A stretch of DNA of 64,000 bases from Taxawa tesnikishii (nom. ined.) (taxonomy: Eukaryota > Ascomycota > Dothideomycetes > Dothideales), in the NCBI GenBank assembly GCA_030247885.1, contig JAPDRO010000012.1, positions 806,001-870,000 of the forward strand, read 5' to 3'. The stretch's first letter is position 1. Every line of letters begins with the position of its first letter. The position numbers and the translations under genes are program-made. This document shows, piece by piece, positions 34,840-46,231 of this stretch. Under the pieces are notes generated by a model that saw only the letters and a program-made list of their open reading frames with translations, searched no databases and was not told the origin of the DNA.

Positions 34840-37206
34840 GACAAAGGTGGACGTAGGTGTGAAAGCTCCGGCAGGTGAAGTTGTCTTTCGAAAGGTAAGC
34901 AGTGGAAATTTGCCTATTACAGGTCACGAGAGTGTGAATTGCGATGACTGGTTTCGAGGCTTGGCTTTGTTTGTGATCAAGTAATTTGCAGACCAGCGTC
35001 CAGAACCGTCACTCTGATGACGCACTGACGGTCACGGCAGAATCTTCCCGTCACGCGACCTTTCACCGCCCGCACCTTCAGCTTAAAACTTCGTTCCCCC
35101 CACGAGCGAACTTTTCTCTCAACATCGCACTCTCCCGGCACAAGAGGGATCTACAAAAGAGCACGGTGCTCTGTGTATTGGCAAGATTGGCGAGGCCATG
35201 AGCTGGTGCATGGAAACACTGGACCTCTTGCTTTTTCATGACTAGGCCAGACCCTAGAGTCCTCTGATGATTCGGAGGCGAACTGTCGACGGGTGAGGCA
35301 GAGGGGTGCGATACTAGCTAGGTGCTCAGTCATGGAGAAGCGGTTGCCCTGCCTGCATCGCGGTATCAGTCATCCACAGCATAGGGATTTGCCTAGCCGG
35401 GCTCACTACATCCACTGGCTCTGTGGGTCCGGATCGCACCGAAGGCAGTCACCCAAGCGAGCTGATGACCATACCAAGAAGCGATTGCACGAAAAGAGAT
35501 GTCGTGTTCCGGGGAGAAGAAAAGTACCAGTCCAGTGGCTCAGTCGTTGATGATGGGACTTCAATGTTGTGTCATTTTTCTGGAGCTTTCTCTGCCCTCG
35601 AGAAGTCATAAAAAGAGCCACGCCATCGTCAATCCCGCCAATACCACACACCACACGCCGCACGACTTTACGCCAACTCTAACCTGCGCTCACGACCGCA
35701 TCACCAACACACAATCAACTAGTATTTCGAATTCCATTTCGAGACACGCATCAAGCCTCCGAAGCTCAGCTTCGAATCGCGTACGAGGCACCGTGCATAT
35801 TTCGTCAGTATATTTCTGCCTGGGCAGGACACTGGAGAAGAGGATCGCTGTTTAGGTTTCATGTTCAACTTTGAGTCATGTTGCAAATGGACCATCCGTA
35901 CATCTACACCTTTTGCCCCACATCTGAAGGACTTGGACAGAAAAAATGGAGAGACGAACTGGCACCTCCACATTGGTCGCCCCGCCTCATCCGATACCTT
36001 GAGGACACAATACCACATCGCCAATCCAATTCGGCACCACCGATCGTTTCACCGTCATATCCTCCCTCACGCTCTCCCTTTTCACGTCGACTGGCTGGCT
36101 TACTGCAGCAAAGCGCCCACGAGGATAACAACCTCAGAAGACATCAGTGTCTCACATGTACGTAGGATAGAATAGGAATAGCTCTGGGCAATGGAAGCAG
36201 TTTGAGGGGAGCATGAAGCAGTTGCAGGGGCGACGGTGCATGGATGCAGCCGAAAGAGCATGGAAACAGTGGGACAAGAGGAACAGCAAACACCAGAACG
36301 TGTCGGATCCTCGTCTCTCCGGCCATTTGGAAGAACTGTTCCATTCACTGAGCCCCGGAGGATCCTCACTTGGAATGAGGCAAACAGTCGGCGGGTCTGT
36401 GAAGAGTGCGTGCCAATTGAGGTGGTCATGTCCGGGCAGTTCTTCCAACCTGTATCGCGACATTGAGTTCGTCCACGGCATAGTGGGATTTGCTCGCGCT
36501 TGAGCATATTACGTCCACTGGCGATGTATGTGTAGGGGCGCAGCAAAGAGCAGTCACCTATGCGGAGATGGCTCAACAGAACAAACATAATCGCATCGAG
36601 GGAACTCCTTCTTTTTCTTTCCATCGAACCGTCAGCAGGGTATGCTAGTTGTCGGAGGAGATCCCTCGCATACCGCATGTTTTTCCTTGGTGCTAGAGCG
36701 TGAGAAGTGCGCATCGTCAACAACATACGTCAGACTTCTGACCTCACCAACCGGTAGGACTTCTCTATCACGTCGACACGAGCCTTTAGTATTATCTACT
36801 TACTGCTCGTTGTGCAATGGTGCGACGGTCGTACAAACCCACGTGCGTCGTGGTTCTCCGAGAACTGTCATTGGGTGGCCGGCGCCCCACTGCACCTATA
36901 AATACCGACCTACCATTTCCCTGCGCTTTGGCTCCTACCAACACAGCCGTAAATTAAAGGGACTCGCACCTTGTCGCTTTCCAGTATGGAGCTATGGAGC
37001 CGCTCGAAGGATCAACAACCTGGCGGCCGTAGCACGCCTTTTATTTATTATCAATCCCCGACGTGGGAGGCCTGAAGGATCAGACAACGACCAACCTTGG
37101 TAGCCTAAGTATTTCCCCTTCTCCATTCTTTCTCTACAGCCGCGCCTTCTTAATGCGCCGGCACATTTCATCTCGTTCGAGTCGCGACTATTTTCCTTTA
37201 GCCACA
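34840..37206. other. Intergenic, no gene recognised
   Basis: About 2.4 kb. Scattered short frames with Ser/Arg/His-rich translations and no motif. The last 250 bp (T/C-rich, ending GCCACA before the ATG) look like a promoter and 5' UTR of the lectin-like gene. Confidence 0.45.
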
Positions 37207-38842
37207 ATGGATCCAAAGAATTCTGCCGCGAAATATAGCGTAGTGGAAGACGATGGCCTTCAGGTTGACAACAGGCCGTCAGCGCAGCTTCACAACCCGC
37301 TCGAGCGAAGGTCGTCGCTCAATAGGCCTGAGACTGCGCCGGAGATGGTGCATGCGAACAAGGATACCTTGACGCCCATGGAGGAAAAGCAGAACGCGTA
37401 TTATGTCGGCACCGCGCCGAGTTATCATACTCATGATGTCTACACACCACTCGGAACGGAGGTACAGTCGCCGCATGCTAGAGAATATGTGGGTGAACAT
37501 GTACAGAAACAAGAGAAGGGAAAGAGGGTATGCGGGTTGCGACGAGGATTGTTCATCGCGATCGTCGTGATAGCCTTCTTGGTCGTGATCGGAGCGGTGC
37601 TGGGTGGAGTGCTGGGATCGGTGTTGAACAAAAAGACAACAAGTATGGTAGCACACAGGCAGTGCACAACACCAACAGAGGCTGACATGTGCAGATCTAC
37701 AACAGTGCCTAGCAATAGCACGAGCAGCCTGGGCACGAACGGCACGAACACGCCTGCTCAGGTATCGACAGCACCCGCTGATCTGACCGGAATGGCCACT
37801 ACCACAGTTGTGGACGGATCCGGGACCATGCTGCTCTATTACCAGAACACGGACAACGAGATTATAGAGCTTACGTATCCGAACGGCACGTGGACGTCGC
37901 AGAACGTCAGCGCGTCGCGAAAGGCGCTGGTCACAAAGATGCAGCACAAGGCTCTCCATTAGCAGCAATCGCATACGCGGACCCAGGGTCAGGCGCGCCG
38001 GTGGTGAGTGTCTCCTGCGCACTGTTATATCGAGTTAGTCCAGTGACAAATTCTGGTAACAGCGTCAACTCTTCTTCGTCGAAAACTCGACTCGCTACAT
38101 CCTCTCCACCACGCAAACCGCCGGCAACAGCACCTGGACTGACCCCGTCCCCATTAACAACCGGGCCCTCACGACCGGCTCGCCCGCACTCGCCGCATGC
38201 TGGCTGACGCAAGCGTCCGGGGACGCCAACAACTTCTACATCCGCGTGTACTACGGGGACTCGGACGTGGGCATTCGAGAAACCACCTGGACCTATGGCT
38301 CAAACCCCAGCTGGATCGAATACTGGTCCTTCCCTAGCAGTGACGCGAATACGGGGGTGGCGTGCGCGCCGTATCATAACGCGACGACTGGAGATAGCGC
38401 GATGAACGTGTTTCTGAGGAACACGACCAACAATCAGGTTGCGCAGTGGTATTGGAACTATGGGATGAACGACGGGTGGGATATGGGTAGGCCGCACCCA
38501 TCTCCATTCCTGCGATACATTTGCTGATGTGGTGATTCAGTGGCTACGACAAACACGGTTATCAACGTCGGTTCAGCGATGACCGCCTTCACGAACAACG
38601 ACGATCTGTACCTGTACTTCCAATACGGCAGCGGCGACATCAGGAGGGACATTGCATGCTCTGGCGGGTGCGTATGGAAGAACGTAACGGCGCTGCAGTC
38701 GGGTATTCTGAAGACGAGGATGGCGGCTTCGTATGTGGCGGGTGGGCCGATGCTGTTCTTCCAGGATAGCACGAGTGAGATACGGGCGATGGACTACTAC
38801 GGGAATGGGAACAGCCTTATCGTGAACCAGGTCATTTCGTAG
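37207..38842 (+). CDS. Type II membrane protein with fungal fucose-specific-lectin-like beta-propeller
   Basis: Exons 37207-38003, 38063-38486, 38541-38842; about 507 aa. Residues 1-110 are a charged cytoplasmic tail (MDPKNSAAKYSVVEDDG...). A single strong transmembrane helix follows basic KGKRVCGLRRG (LFIAIVVIAFLVVIGAVLGG), then a Thr/Ser/Asn-rich stalk with many N-glycosylation sequons. The ectodomain has repeated blades typical of AAL/fucose-specific lectins: MLLYYQNTDNEIIELTYPNG with TWTSQ, AAIAYADPG, FYIRVYYGDSDVGIRETTWT, MNVFLRNTTNNQVAQWYWN, LYLYFQYGSGDIRRDIAC and MLFFQDSTSEIRAMDY. These enclose Trp/Arg/Glu positions used for fucose binding in the family. The likely role is cell-surface glycan recognition; binding is untested. 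The frame steps at an AAA run (37935-37937), where RKALVTK runs into DAAQGSPLAAIAYADPG in the next frame, consistent with one missing A. Confidence 0.83.
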
Positions 38843-39865
38843 CGAGCGAAAGGATCCGAGGGATTTGTTTGCATTAGATACCCCATGTTGCAATGCTACA
38901 GTATGTGTAAATGTTTTACGCGTTGTTGCAGCACTCGTCACACTTCTCAAGACAAGTGGGTGTCTCGAGCAATCTTCGACACGAACTTCATGCCAGCTCT
39001 CACCGCCGGGACTGGCGTAGTCCTGCCGGAACGTACATACATACACATTGCCCTCTTTCCATGCTCTCCTGCGATCTCTACAGACCGGATGACCGCATGT
39101 CTTAGGCAGCTAGCCACGAGAAGCACTGCGTTTCCAAATCATAAGCTGACTAGACGCCCCCCGCGACTGCGATTGGAGGCCTGTTGAGTTGCATTCCAGT
39201 GGTTCTTGTCTGCATCCTCGCGGAACTGGATGAGTATGGTGTAGATTAACAGGCCGAGCCTCGCGCGAACGTGTTCAGAGCAAGACAGCTTCCTCGGCTT
39301 CGGGGTTCCGAGCCGCTTCGGAAGGAGATCGGAAGGGGATCGGAAGCGCACCGAACGCAGCAAAAAGTCTCCAAGTCGAAGCTGGATAGGAGGGATCGGA
39401 CGCCTTTATGCAAAGAGCCGCAAACGCGTCCCGGCGCGCCCCTTCTGTGTGAAGCTGACACCGAGATACGCCCGCATGGCACAGGACAAGTCCGAGATAT
39501 GCAAGATTGCGTATGGCACGTCTAACCTCATCGGCGGGCGGCTTGGCAGTAGCGGGGTGCTCACTTGCTCTTGCTTTCCCCAGATCGTCTGGATGGAGGT
39601 GCCGGGTGGAGAGGATAGGTCAGCGACCAGACATCAAAACTCCCGGCATCACTTTGCGGGTCGTGTGACGGCCTGGAACGCACTTTGTATATAGCTGGCC
39701 TGGTTCTTCCCCTCCAGAAATGTTGTAAGCAGCACGAACCAAGAACACCTGCAATCCAATCCTTTCCTCTCCTCTCCTCTCCTTTCCTTTCCTTTCCTTC
39801 GTAGTTCCAATCATACAGAAAGAGAAGCACAACTACCCCACCAAAGCTCGCGCCGCCCGCCCACC
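38843..39865. other. Intergenic and promoter of the CYP53 gene
   Basis: About 1 kb without coding signal. The last 100 bp before the P450 start contain a polypyrimidine tract, reported separately. Confidence 0.5.
39761..39800. promoter_or_regulatory. CCTTT/CCTCT polypyrimidine tract upstream of CYP53
   Basis: Eight or so 5-base CCTYT units in tandem, about 65 bp upstream of the P450 start codon. CT-rich tracts just before transcription starts are common in highly expressed fungal genes, and this one is also a microsatellite. Confidence 0.7.
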
Positions 39866-41540
39866 ATGGCTCTGTTGGACTTGCTCGTCTCGCCATGGAC
39901 ATTGCTAGCCCTCCCAATCCTCTACTACATCCTGCCATACATCCGCAACTGGTCCATCAGGGACATCCCAGCACCCTTCCCGGCCGCCTTCACCAACCTG
40001 TGGCTTCTATACCAAGCCCGCCGCGGACGTCGGTACCTCGCAGTCGATGCCGCGCACAAGAAATACGGTAAGCTGGTGCGCATACAACCCGATCACGTCT
40101 CTGTCGCGGACCCGACAGCCATCCCAATCATTTACGGGCACGGAAACGGCTTCCTGAAGAGGTGCGTACAGACCCCCGCCATTCTCCCCTTGGTTGTGGA
40201 ACTCGAGGTTGTTCTGACGTGTTACACGGCATCATAGTGAGTACTACGATGCCTTCGTCAGCATCCAGCGTGGCCTGTTCAACACCCGTGATCGCACCGA
40301 GCACACGAGGAAGAGGAAGACGGTCTCGCATACCTTCAGCCAGAAGAGCATCGGACAGTTTGAACAGTACATGCACCATAACCTGGAGGAGCTGGTCAGA
40401 CAGTGGGACCGCATGTCGGACAATGCGAAGGGAGGTTATGCCGAGATGGACAGTCTGCACTGGTTCAACTACGCCGCTTTTGATATCATCGGTGAGTAGC
40501 GATCCGGCAGCAATCGCCTCTCCGCGCATGGCCAATCTGCAGTTGTACAAAGCACCCGAGCTCACCTGCAACAGGCGACCTCGCCTTCGGCGCTCCTTTC
40601 GGCATGCTCGAAAACGGCCGTGACATGGCAGAAGTGCGCGAAACCCCCAACTCCCCACCGACCTTCGCGCCCGCCATCGAAGTCCTGAACCGTCGTGGCG
40701 AAGTCTCGGGCACCATCGGCTGTCTCCCCAGATCAAGCCGTACGCGAAATACCTCCCGGATCCATTCTTTAGCAAGGGCGTCAAGGCCGTGGAAAATCTC
40801 GCCGGCATCGCCATCGCGCGGGTGAACCAGCGCCTGAACTCGCCTCCAACCGACCGCGTCGACCTCCTGGCGCGGCTGATGGAAGGCAAAGACGAGAGAG
40901 GCGAGAAGCTCGGGCGCGCAGAACTGACGGCCGAAGCACTGACCCAGCTCATCGCGGGCAGCGACACGACGTCCAACACCTCCTGCGCCTTGCTCTTCCA
41001 CTGCCTGCAAAACCCCTCCGTCGTCGAGAAACTGACCAGGGAGCTCGACGGCGCCATTCCGCCCTCCCAGCCCGTGCCCACCTACGACCAAGTCAGAGAT
41101 CTGAGATACCTCGACTGCGTGATCCAGGAAACCCTCCGCATCCACTCGACCTCCTCCCTCGGCCTCCCTCGCGTCGTGCCCCCGGCCCCGGCGTCGACGT
41201 CCTGGGCCACCACTTCCCCCAGTCCACCGTCCTGTCCGTACCCGCCTACACCATCCACCACAGCAAGGAGGTCTGGGGACCCGACGCCGACACCTACCGC
41301 CCCGAGCGCTGGGAGAGCGTGACCGAGGAGCAGAAAGCCGCCTTCATCCCCTTCAGTTACGGACCGAGGAGCTGCGTGGGGAGGAACGTGGCCGAGATGG
41401 AGCTTGCGTTGATCGTGAGCACGGTCTTCCACCGGTTCGAGTTTGTGCCGTTGCAGAACAAGCTGGAGACGAGGGAGGGGTTTCTGAGGAAGCCGTTGGA
41501 GTTTATGGTGGGCGTGAGGAAGAGGAGGGGTGTCGATTGA
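39866..41540 (+). CDS. bphA: Cytochrome P450, CYP53 family, benzoate 4-monooxygenase
   Basis: Exons 39866-40161, 40238-40491, 40575-41540; about 505 aa. The sequence matches CYP53 (Aspergillus BphA) closely: N-terminal anchor MALLDLLVSPWTLLALPILY, HKKYGKLVRIQPDHVS, IIYGHGNGFLKSEYYDAF, RGLFNTRDRTEHTRKRKTVS and LHWFNYAAFDIIGDLAFGAP. The I-helix is QLIAGSDTTSNTSC, the ExxR helix QETLRIHST, the PERF-like motif TYRPERWE, and the heme loop FIPFSYGPRSCVGRNVAEME with the Cys ligand. CYP53 enzymes para-hydroxylate benzoate at the ER using NADPH-P450 reductase, opening the protocatechuate/beta-ketoadipate pathway and detoxifying plant benzoates. Two frame steps, at a CCCC run (40726-40729) and a GG pair (41184-41185), each need one extra base to give continuous CYP53 sequence. 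All catalytic motifs are present, so the gene is probably functional. Confidence 0.93.
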
Positions 41541-41941
41541 GGGGAGGGGGAGGGATCAGGGTTGTCTTCATTTCGTTCGGGGGATTTTCTGTTGAAGGGA
41601 AAAGTGAGTGATATAGGGATGGGGGTTTGCTGAAGACGTGGAATACGCAACTCGAGACTTTTGTGGGTTACCAAAAATGGGGCAAAGCTTTTTTTCCTTT
41701 CGCAGCTCTTTTCGTCCTCTTTTACTTGTTTTCTCACCAAAGAACTCGGTTTCCGGCAACCTTTGAACGTTATCTATCGTCCAAGCGAGGCTGTTTCGAT
41801 TTTTCCTCTCCGCGTAAATTCCAATCTTTTTACTATTATAACAGAACCTGGCGAATCTTCAGCTGGCCACCCATGGAATAAGGTGGTCGTGGACTGTGCT
41901 TTGCACGAAGGAACAGAAAGGAAAGCCAACCAATTTCCTTT
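41541..41941. other. Intergenic, convergent 3' ends
   Basis: About 0.4 kb, T-rich, between the 3' ends of CYP53 (+) and the F-box-like gene (-). Nothing coding. Confidence 0.5.
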
Positions 41942-42727
41942 TCATGCTCCAATCCACCTGACCCCTTTGTCCTTCAACAAGCCCCTGAACCTTGTAAACA
42001 GCTTCTGCTTCGTCCATCCCTCCTCCAGCGCTTGTCTCCCCAGCTTAGCCGCCCGGATCCAGTCCCCGCCGTCCAGCCGGTTGCGACCCGAACGGATATA
42101 GCGGGATGGGCTGGCGGTGTTGGATCCGGGGTGATGGTGCCAGACGGACCAGTCCTCCGGAACCACCATTTCGATGGCGTCGACGTCCAGGTCGGCGACT
42201 CGCGGCTCCATCCACTTCCCCGTCCACTCCCACAGCATGGTCAGGCCGTCCCTGCTTTCTTCGTTGAAGGTGCCGAGAGCGACGACGACGTGGGCGAGGC
42301 AGTGCAGGTAGTCCTTGGCGCGATGGCGGAGGAATCTGGAAACCCAGGAGAAGTCCTTGCGGTTGAGGGAGAAGGTGTTGAGGGAGTAGTACATCGAGAG
42401 CGCTTCCTGGCGCACTTGGCGGCTGACGAGGAAGAGAGGGCTGTCGTAGACGCCGAGAACGTCGTCGGTCATGGCGATGGGTGCCGGTTTGGCGGCGTCG
42501 TCGTCTTCGGAGTGGCGTAGAAGGATCGAGTAGATGTTGTTGCGCAGCTCCGGTGGCAGGCGAAGGAATGGAACTCTGTGATGACGTGCGCTTAGTGCAT
42601 GAAGCAGGGGAAGAAAAGAGGTGGGCTCACTGCTTGCGGCGCAGGCGCGTGGGACATGCTGTGTTCCGATGAAAGCGGTTGCGTGATCATCTTGCGCTTC
42701 TATATGCGGTTCAGTATATTGCGACAT
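41942..42727 (-). CDS. F-box-like (LPPELR) protein of the fungal expanded family
   Basis: The key motif is VPFLRLPPELRNNIYSILLR, the short F-box-like leader found in a very large Pezizomycotina family, followed by DSPLFLVSRQVRQEALSMYY, SLNTFSLNRKDF and a conserved region with CLAHVVVALGTF. These proteins are often proposed to be SCF substrate adaptors but few have been studied. The frame is open from 42727 to 41942 (262 codons). An intron of 57 nt (42574-42630, GTGAGC...CAGAG) would keep the frame and join ACAAS to IPFLRLPPE, which looks more natural. A further 5' exon starting at 42810 (MASSKRPRQNNAGISPPRA, donor GTACGT, acceptor ATATAG) is likely but its phase does not match by one base, as in other genes here. 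N terminus therefore uncertain. Confidence 0.78.
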   Translation of the reverse strand: MSQYTEPHIEAQDDHATAFIGTQHVPRACAASSEPTSFLPLLHALSARHHRVPFLRLPPELRNNIYSILLRHSEDDDAAKPAPIAMTDDVLGVYDSPLFLVSRQVRQEALSMYYSLNTFSLNRKDFSWVSRFLRHRAKDYLHCLAHVVVALGTFNEESRDGLTMLWEWTGKWMEPRVADLDVDAIEMVVPEDWSVWHHHPGSNTASPSRYIRSGRNRLDGGDWIRAAKLGRQALEEGWTKQKLFTRFRGLLKDKGVRWIGA

Positions 42728-42810
42728 GCGACAGATGTATGTAGCAGACGTACAGCTCTAGGTGGCGAGATGCCGGCATTGTTCTGCCGTGGCCGCTTGG
42801 AAGACGCCAT

Positions 42811-43728
42811 GTTTGGTAGCTCACCTGTATGAGTGTGCCATTTGGCACAGGATGAGCGTGTAGCAAGTGTGAGGTCGGACAGTACAGAGAGGACAGAGAG
42901 AAGGTAAAAACAATGTTTTATACAGGATCGTATGACGAGAGCCCGGTAACGAATGTGAAGTGTTATGATGACAACTCTCCGTGAACGGATAGCCAGAAGA
43001 GGAAACAGTGAAAGGGTCTGGTTCACCACTGCTCAAGCAAAGGACAGCCTCACGCTCCTTGGGCCTTTGCTCCTCGACATAGGAAGCAAACAAAAGCCAC
43101 GTCTCCCCTCCTTTAGACTAGGTATCCGTTGACAATCGTTTCGGCTGGACCTTAACCTGTTGATTGATATGTTCTGAAGGTGAGACACTGTCACTGGTGT
43201 TGAGTTGACAGAGTATGCCTTGACTGAAGCCTGAACTCCGTTTAATGGACTAGTGTCGGCACGGGCTTAAGTGCATTGAAAGTCTGACACAGAGCTTTGG
43301 AGACGTAAGAAGTGTGAAAATGAGACTGTCCGGACAGAACGCTCGTCTTAGTGACTATAAGTATTTTGCAAGTCGAAGTCATTTCTGAGTTGATGGCTAA
43401 GCCAAGGTTTTGCTAGATTCCTTCTGTCTTGAAAGACGATCTTCCATATGGAGAGCAGCAAAACATGCGTTGTCTCGAAACCTTAGGACATGCGTTGTGA
43501 AATCGGATTAACGTTTTCGCCATGTGATAGCGCATTATCAACTTAGCGAACTGACCTTTGAGATCGCCTTTTGCCATCTCTCTATGAATCCCATATGACA
43601 CTAAAGCAATCCGTACGTGTCACATCCCATGTGCTCCGGACGCCAAGCAATTTCCGAATCGCAGTCTTCATCTCCTCGCCCTCGAACCATGTTTACCCTT
43701 CGCCGTGAAACAGTTCCACGCTACTTCA
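42811..43728. other. Intergenic, no gene recognised
   Basis: About 0.9 kb between the F-box-like gene and the 3' end of BUD31. No coding signal. Confidence 0.5.
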
Positions 43729-44337
43729 TCAATCACTACTCGAGCAGCCTCTGCAACCACAGTTGACACACTGGATCGTTTGATTTTCTTTCAGTTGTGC
43801 TTTCGGTACACGGCAGATGCACGTGCTGTTGAAGTTTGTCTCTTTCGTCTGGATGCAGCGGAGGCAGCAGAGCTGGTCGGGCGTGAGCTCATATCGTGCT
43901 GCAGCGGGGTATTGCAACGCACCTTTTCGTATCCTTGTTTCTTCCACTTCGCAATCAAGTTGGCGTCGGCGTAACCGTTCTTGAGCAGCCAATCGTACAG
44001 CTGCTTGCTGATGGCTTCCTTCTCGTAGTAGAGGTCGTAGATGTATCGCGATCCTGCGCAAACTGCCCATCAGCTCCCGAACCCTCATCGGCAGAGTCCT
44101 TTCCTCAGAACGGCCAAAGAACCAAAGACAGACCTAAGTGTGTGTGCTCATAACCGTTTACGTACGCTGATGGGTGATTTGGAACACTGGCCACACCATC
44201 TCATGCTTCTTCTTGCCCTCATGCGAGGCATTTTCGGCATCCTTCATCTTGTTGGCGAATTCGAGCAGCGTGTCTTCGATGTCCTCAAAGCCCTCTGGTG
44301 GGGGTTTGCGGTTACGTGCGGAGCGGATCGGAGGCAT
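43729..44337 (-). CDS. BUD31: Bud31 (G10 protein), spliceosome-associated factor
   Basis: Three exons: 44166-44337, 43923-44053, 43729-43872; 148 aa, no frame problem. It starts [20 protein letters not shown] and continues [58 protein letters not shown] and [13 protein letters not shown], then [10 protein letters not shown] and [11 protein letters not shown]. The eight or so cysteines at the end bind zinc in the known structures. Bud31 sits in the NineTeen-complex-associated group of the active spliceosome and contacts the U6/intron region, so it acts in the nucleus. Intron lengths are 112 and 50 nt with GTACGT and GTGCGT donors. It shares a 279 bp divergent promoter with the complex I subunit gene on the other strand. 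Confidence 0.96.
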
Positions 44338-44616
44338 TTTGGTGGTGTCTGAGTGGGGTTTTACTGTCGACTTGGGTTACTCAACTGGAAGAAACCTTCA
44401 GATGACAGATCCAAGTGAGTCGACAAGATTTAATAGGGTTGGTAGTGATTCAAAGATCGTTCGCAAGATCACAAGCGTGAGCCGGGTGACGTTCTCAAGT
44501 GTTTGCTTTGTGTTTGCATTGGCTCGGCTTCCCGCTCCCGCTCCGCAACAGCAGCTACACTTCAACCGCTGTTCAGTGAAGTCTTAAGTGTTTGGGACGG
44601 CAGCAACGACGGCGAA
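44338..44616. promoter_or_regulatory. Bidirectional promoter BUD31 / complex I LYR subunit
   Basis: 279 bp separate the two start codons of divergently transcribed genes, so both promoters and 5' UTRs overlap here. No canonical TATA box seen. Confidence 0.7.
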
Positions 44617-45252
44617 ATGATCAACCCCACCTACCTTGCGCAGAGGACACGCTCCTGTACGGTCTCCATACGCATTGAGGAGAAAACGCCACTGACTCGG
44701 TCGCAGCGGTCAACTGGAACGATGCTAGGAAGCGGACCCTAAAATCCTACCGGGAATGGCTGCGAGCAGTATGCACCCCAAGCGAACCGGTCTACGGAGG
44801 AATAGCTACACGTAGAAAGATTTAGATAAGCGTTTGGATTTGGGCTGATGTGGGTGGTTACAGTCGCCGGAAATCCAGTCCATGTACTCTCTGGACATGC
44901 CGGTCTCCGCTATCCGCACCAAGATCCGGCAAGAGTTCGAGCGTCACCGCTACGTCGCGCAACTCAAGACGGTCGACGTTCTTCTCTTCCACTCGCACCA
45001 GGAATACCAGGTATACCCGAGATCTAATCTGCTAATAGCTAAGAACCGCCTAGCTAAGTAGTTGCGCGTAGGAAACCCTCAACTACTGGAAACAGCTCAC
45101 ACACGTCCTGAAATACTTCCGCACAGAGGAGGACCCAAGCGCTAGGCTACCAAAGAACTTCATTCAAGGCTTTTTGGAGGTACGTAAAGGCACTTTTTAC
45201 AGGGATATCTAAGTCTGGCGCAAGTTCTAAAAATCCCAAGGGAAGAAACTAG
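44617..45252 (+). CDS. NADH:ubiquinone oxidoreductase LYR subunit (NDUFA6 / NUO-14.8, LYRM6)
   Basis: Five exons: 44617-44656, 44707-44768, 44864-45010, 45072-45179, 45241-45252; 122 aa in frame throughout. It was missed by simple ORF scanning because the exons are so short. The spliced protein starts [20 protein letters not shown]. It has the LYR-type motif in [20 protein letters not shown] (here Ser-Tyr-Arg for Leu-Tyr-Arg) and continues [40 protein letters not shown] and [20 protein letters not shown], ending EGRN. The LYR helix bundle binds acyl carrier protein and sits at the matrix arm / membrane junction of mitochondrial complex I. Last intron uses a CCCAAG acceptor and leaves a 12 nt terminal exon. 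Its 3' end lies only 99 bp from the RPC19 stop. Confidence 0.94.
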
Positions 45253-45351
45253 CCAATCCGTTTGCGCCTCTCCTACCTCCTGTAATTGATACCAGTTCCC
45301 GCCCTGTAAATGCAAACCTCGCTACGCCTGGAACGCCTCCCAGCAACACGC

Positions 45352-45948
45352 TCATTGTTCATTCCGGTCTGGATTTGCTACGTTGAACTCATCCCTTGCA
45401 ATCGTGAACTTGTCCACCACCACGTCGCAAAGGTCCATGAGATCGTTTAAGCCCTTCTCAAGCACCTCATAGACGCTGACGTCGTCTGCAACCATGGTTA
45501 ATGACATATCAAACCAAGCTCTGTTTAGTCACTCACCCCAGGTTTGGATACGCAGGTTCATCTTAGCCTCCGACGGATGCGGTATCGAGTAACCACAGAA
45601 CTCTACGTCCGGACTGTGACGAGTCAGCTTTTGAGTGTCTTAGATAGCTTGGCATAGTCGATTCAGGCGTACTTTTTCATAATGATATAGCGCAACGCGT
45701 TGCCGAGCGTGTGATCTTCCTTCTCGAACTCAAACGACGCCGCAGTTTCAGTAGACCCGGGGAGCTATGGTAACACATCAGAAAATCTACTTCCCCGACT
45801 CCCTTTACGCTCGACTACTGCCGTGACATACCACTCGGATACGCTGCTTGTCCTCGACATGCTCTCCGTCCTGAGAACCGTTCACCTCGGCGCCTCCGAT
45901 GGCGTCAGTCATTTCTGTGTCTTGCAATCCGTTCGCTGGGCCTGGCAT
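45352..45948 (-). CDS. RPC19: RNA polymerase I and III subunit AC19 (Rpc19)
   Basis: Four exons: 45832-45948, 45673-45764, 45537-45613, 45352-45485; 139 aa, clean phases. The N terminus is acidic and polar ([20 protein letters not shown]). The conserved alpha-N-terminal-like dimerisation fold follows: [40 protein letters not shown], then [20 protein letters not shown] and [19 protein letters not shown]19 pairs with AC40 to form the assembly platform of RNA polymerases I and III in the nucleus, equivalent to bacterial alpha. All four exons are small and the introns are 51-67 nt. It is convergent with the complex I subunit gene and divergent from HIS3. Confidence 0.96.
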
Positions 45949-46231
45949 GTCGAGAGATTAAAGTGTTGACTACTGAAGATGTTCGTGAGAATTGCCGCTT
46001 GAATTTGCTTGATGCTCGAGGATTTTAGGTTATCTTAGCGCCATCTCGCTGACCAGCTACCGGCGCTTTGGAAGCAAAAAGTCCCGAGGTTTTGCGCGTC
46101 ATGTCCTGCAAGGGAAAAGGTGAGATCAAGCACAGTATTGTTGTCAAACTTCGTTTACACTACGCTACTTTACCTTTTTTTCTTCATTCTGTTCTGCTCA
46201 TCACTCATTCTCGAGTCGCACACGGATCATC
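45949..46231. promoter_or_regulatory. Bidirectional promoter RPC19 / HIS3
   Basis: 283 bp between the RPC19 and HIS3 start codons. A TTTACCTTTTTTTCTTC pyrimidine tract lies just upstream of HIS3. I looked for a perfect Gcn4/CPC1 site (TGACTCA) and found only a near match (TGACTAC). Confidence 0.65.

Noticed and set aside
36100-36726. 208-codon minus-strand frame
   Set aside because: His/Arg/Cys-rich random-looking translation, no motif, and competing frames of similar length on both strands.
40128-41081. 317-codon minus-strand frame
   Set aside because: Antisense to the CYP53 coding exons, crossing two real introns.
45949-46231. Gcn4/CPC1 site in the HIS3 promoter
   Set aside because: Only an imperfect TGACTAC was found; no exact TGACTCA.
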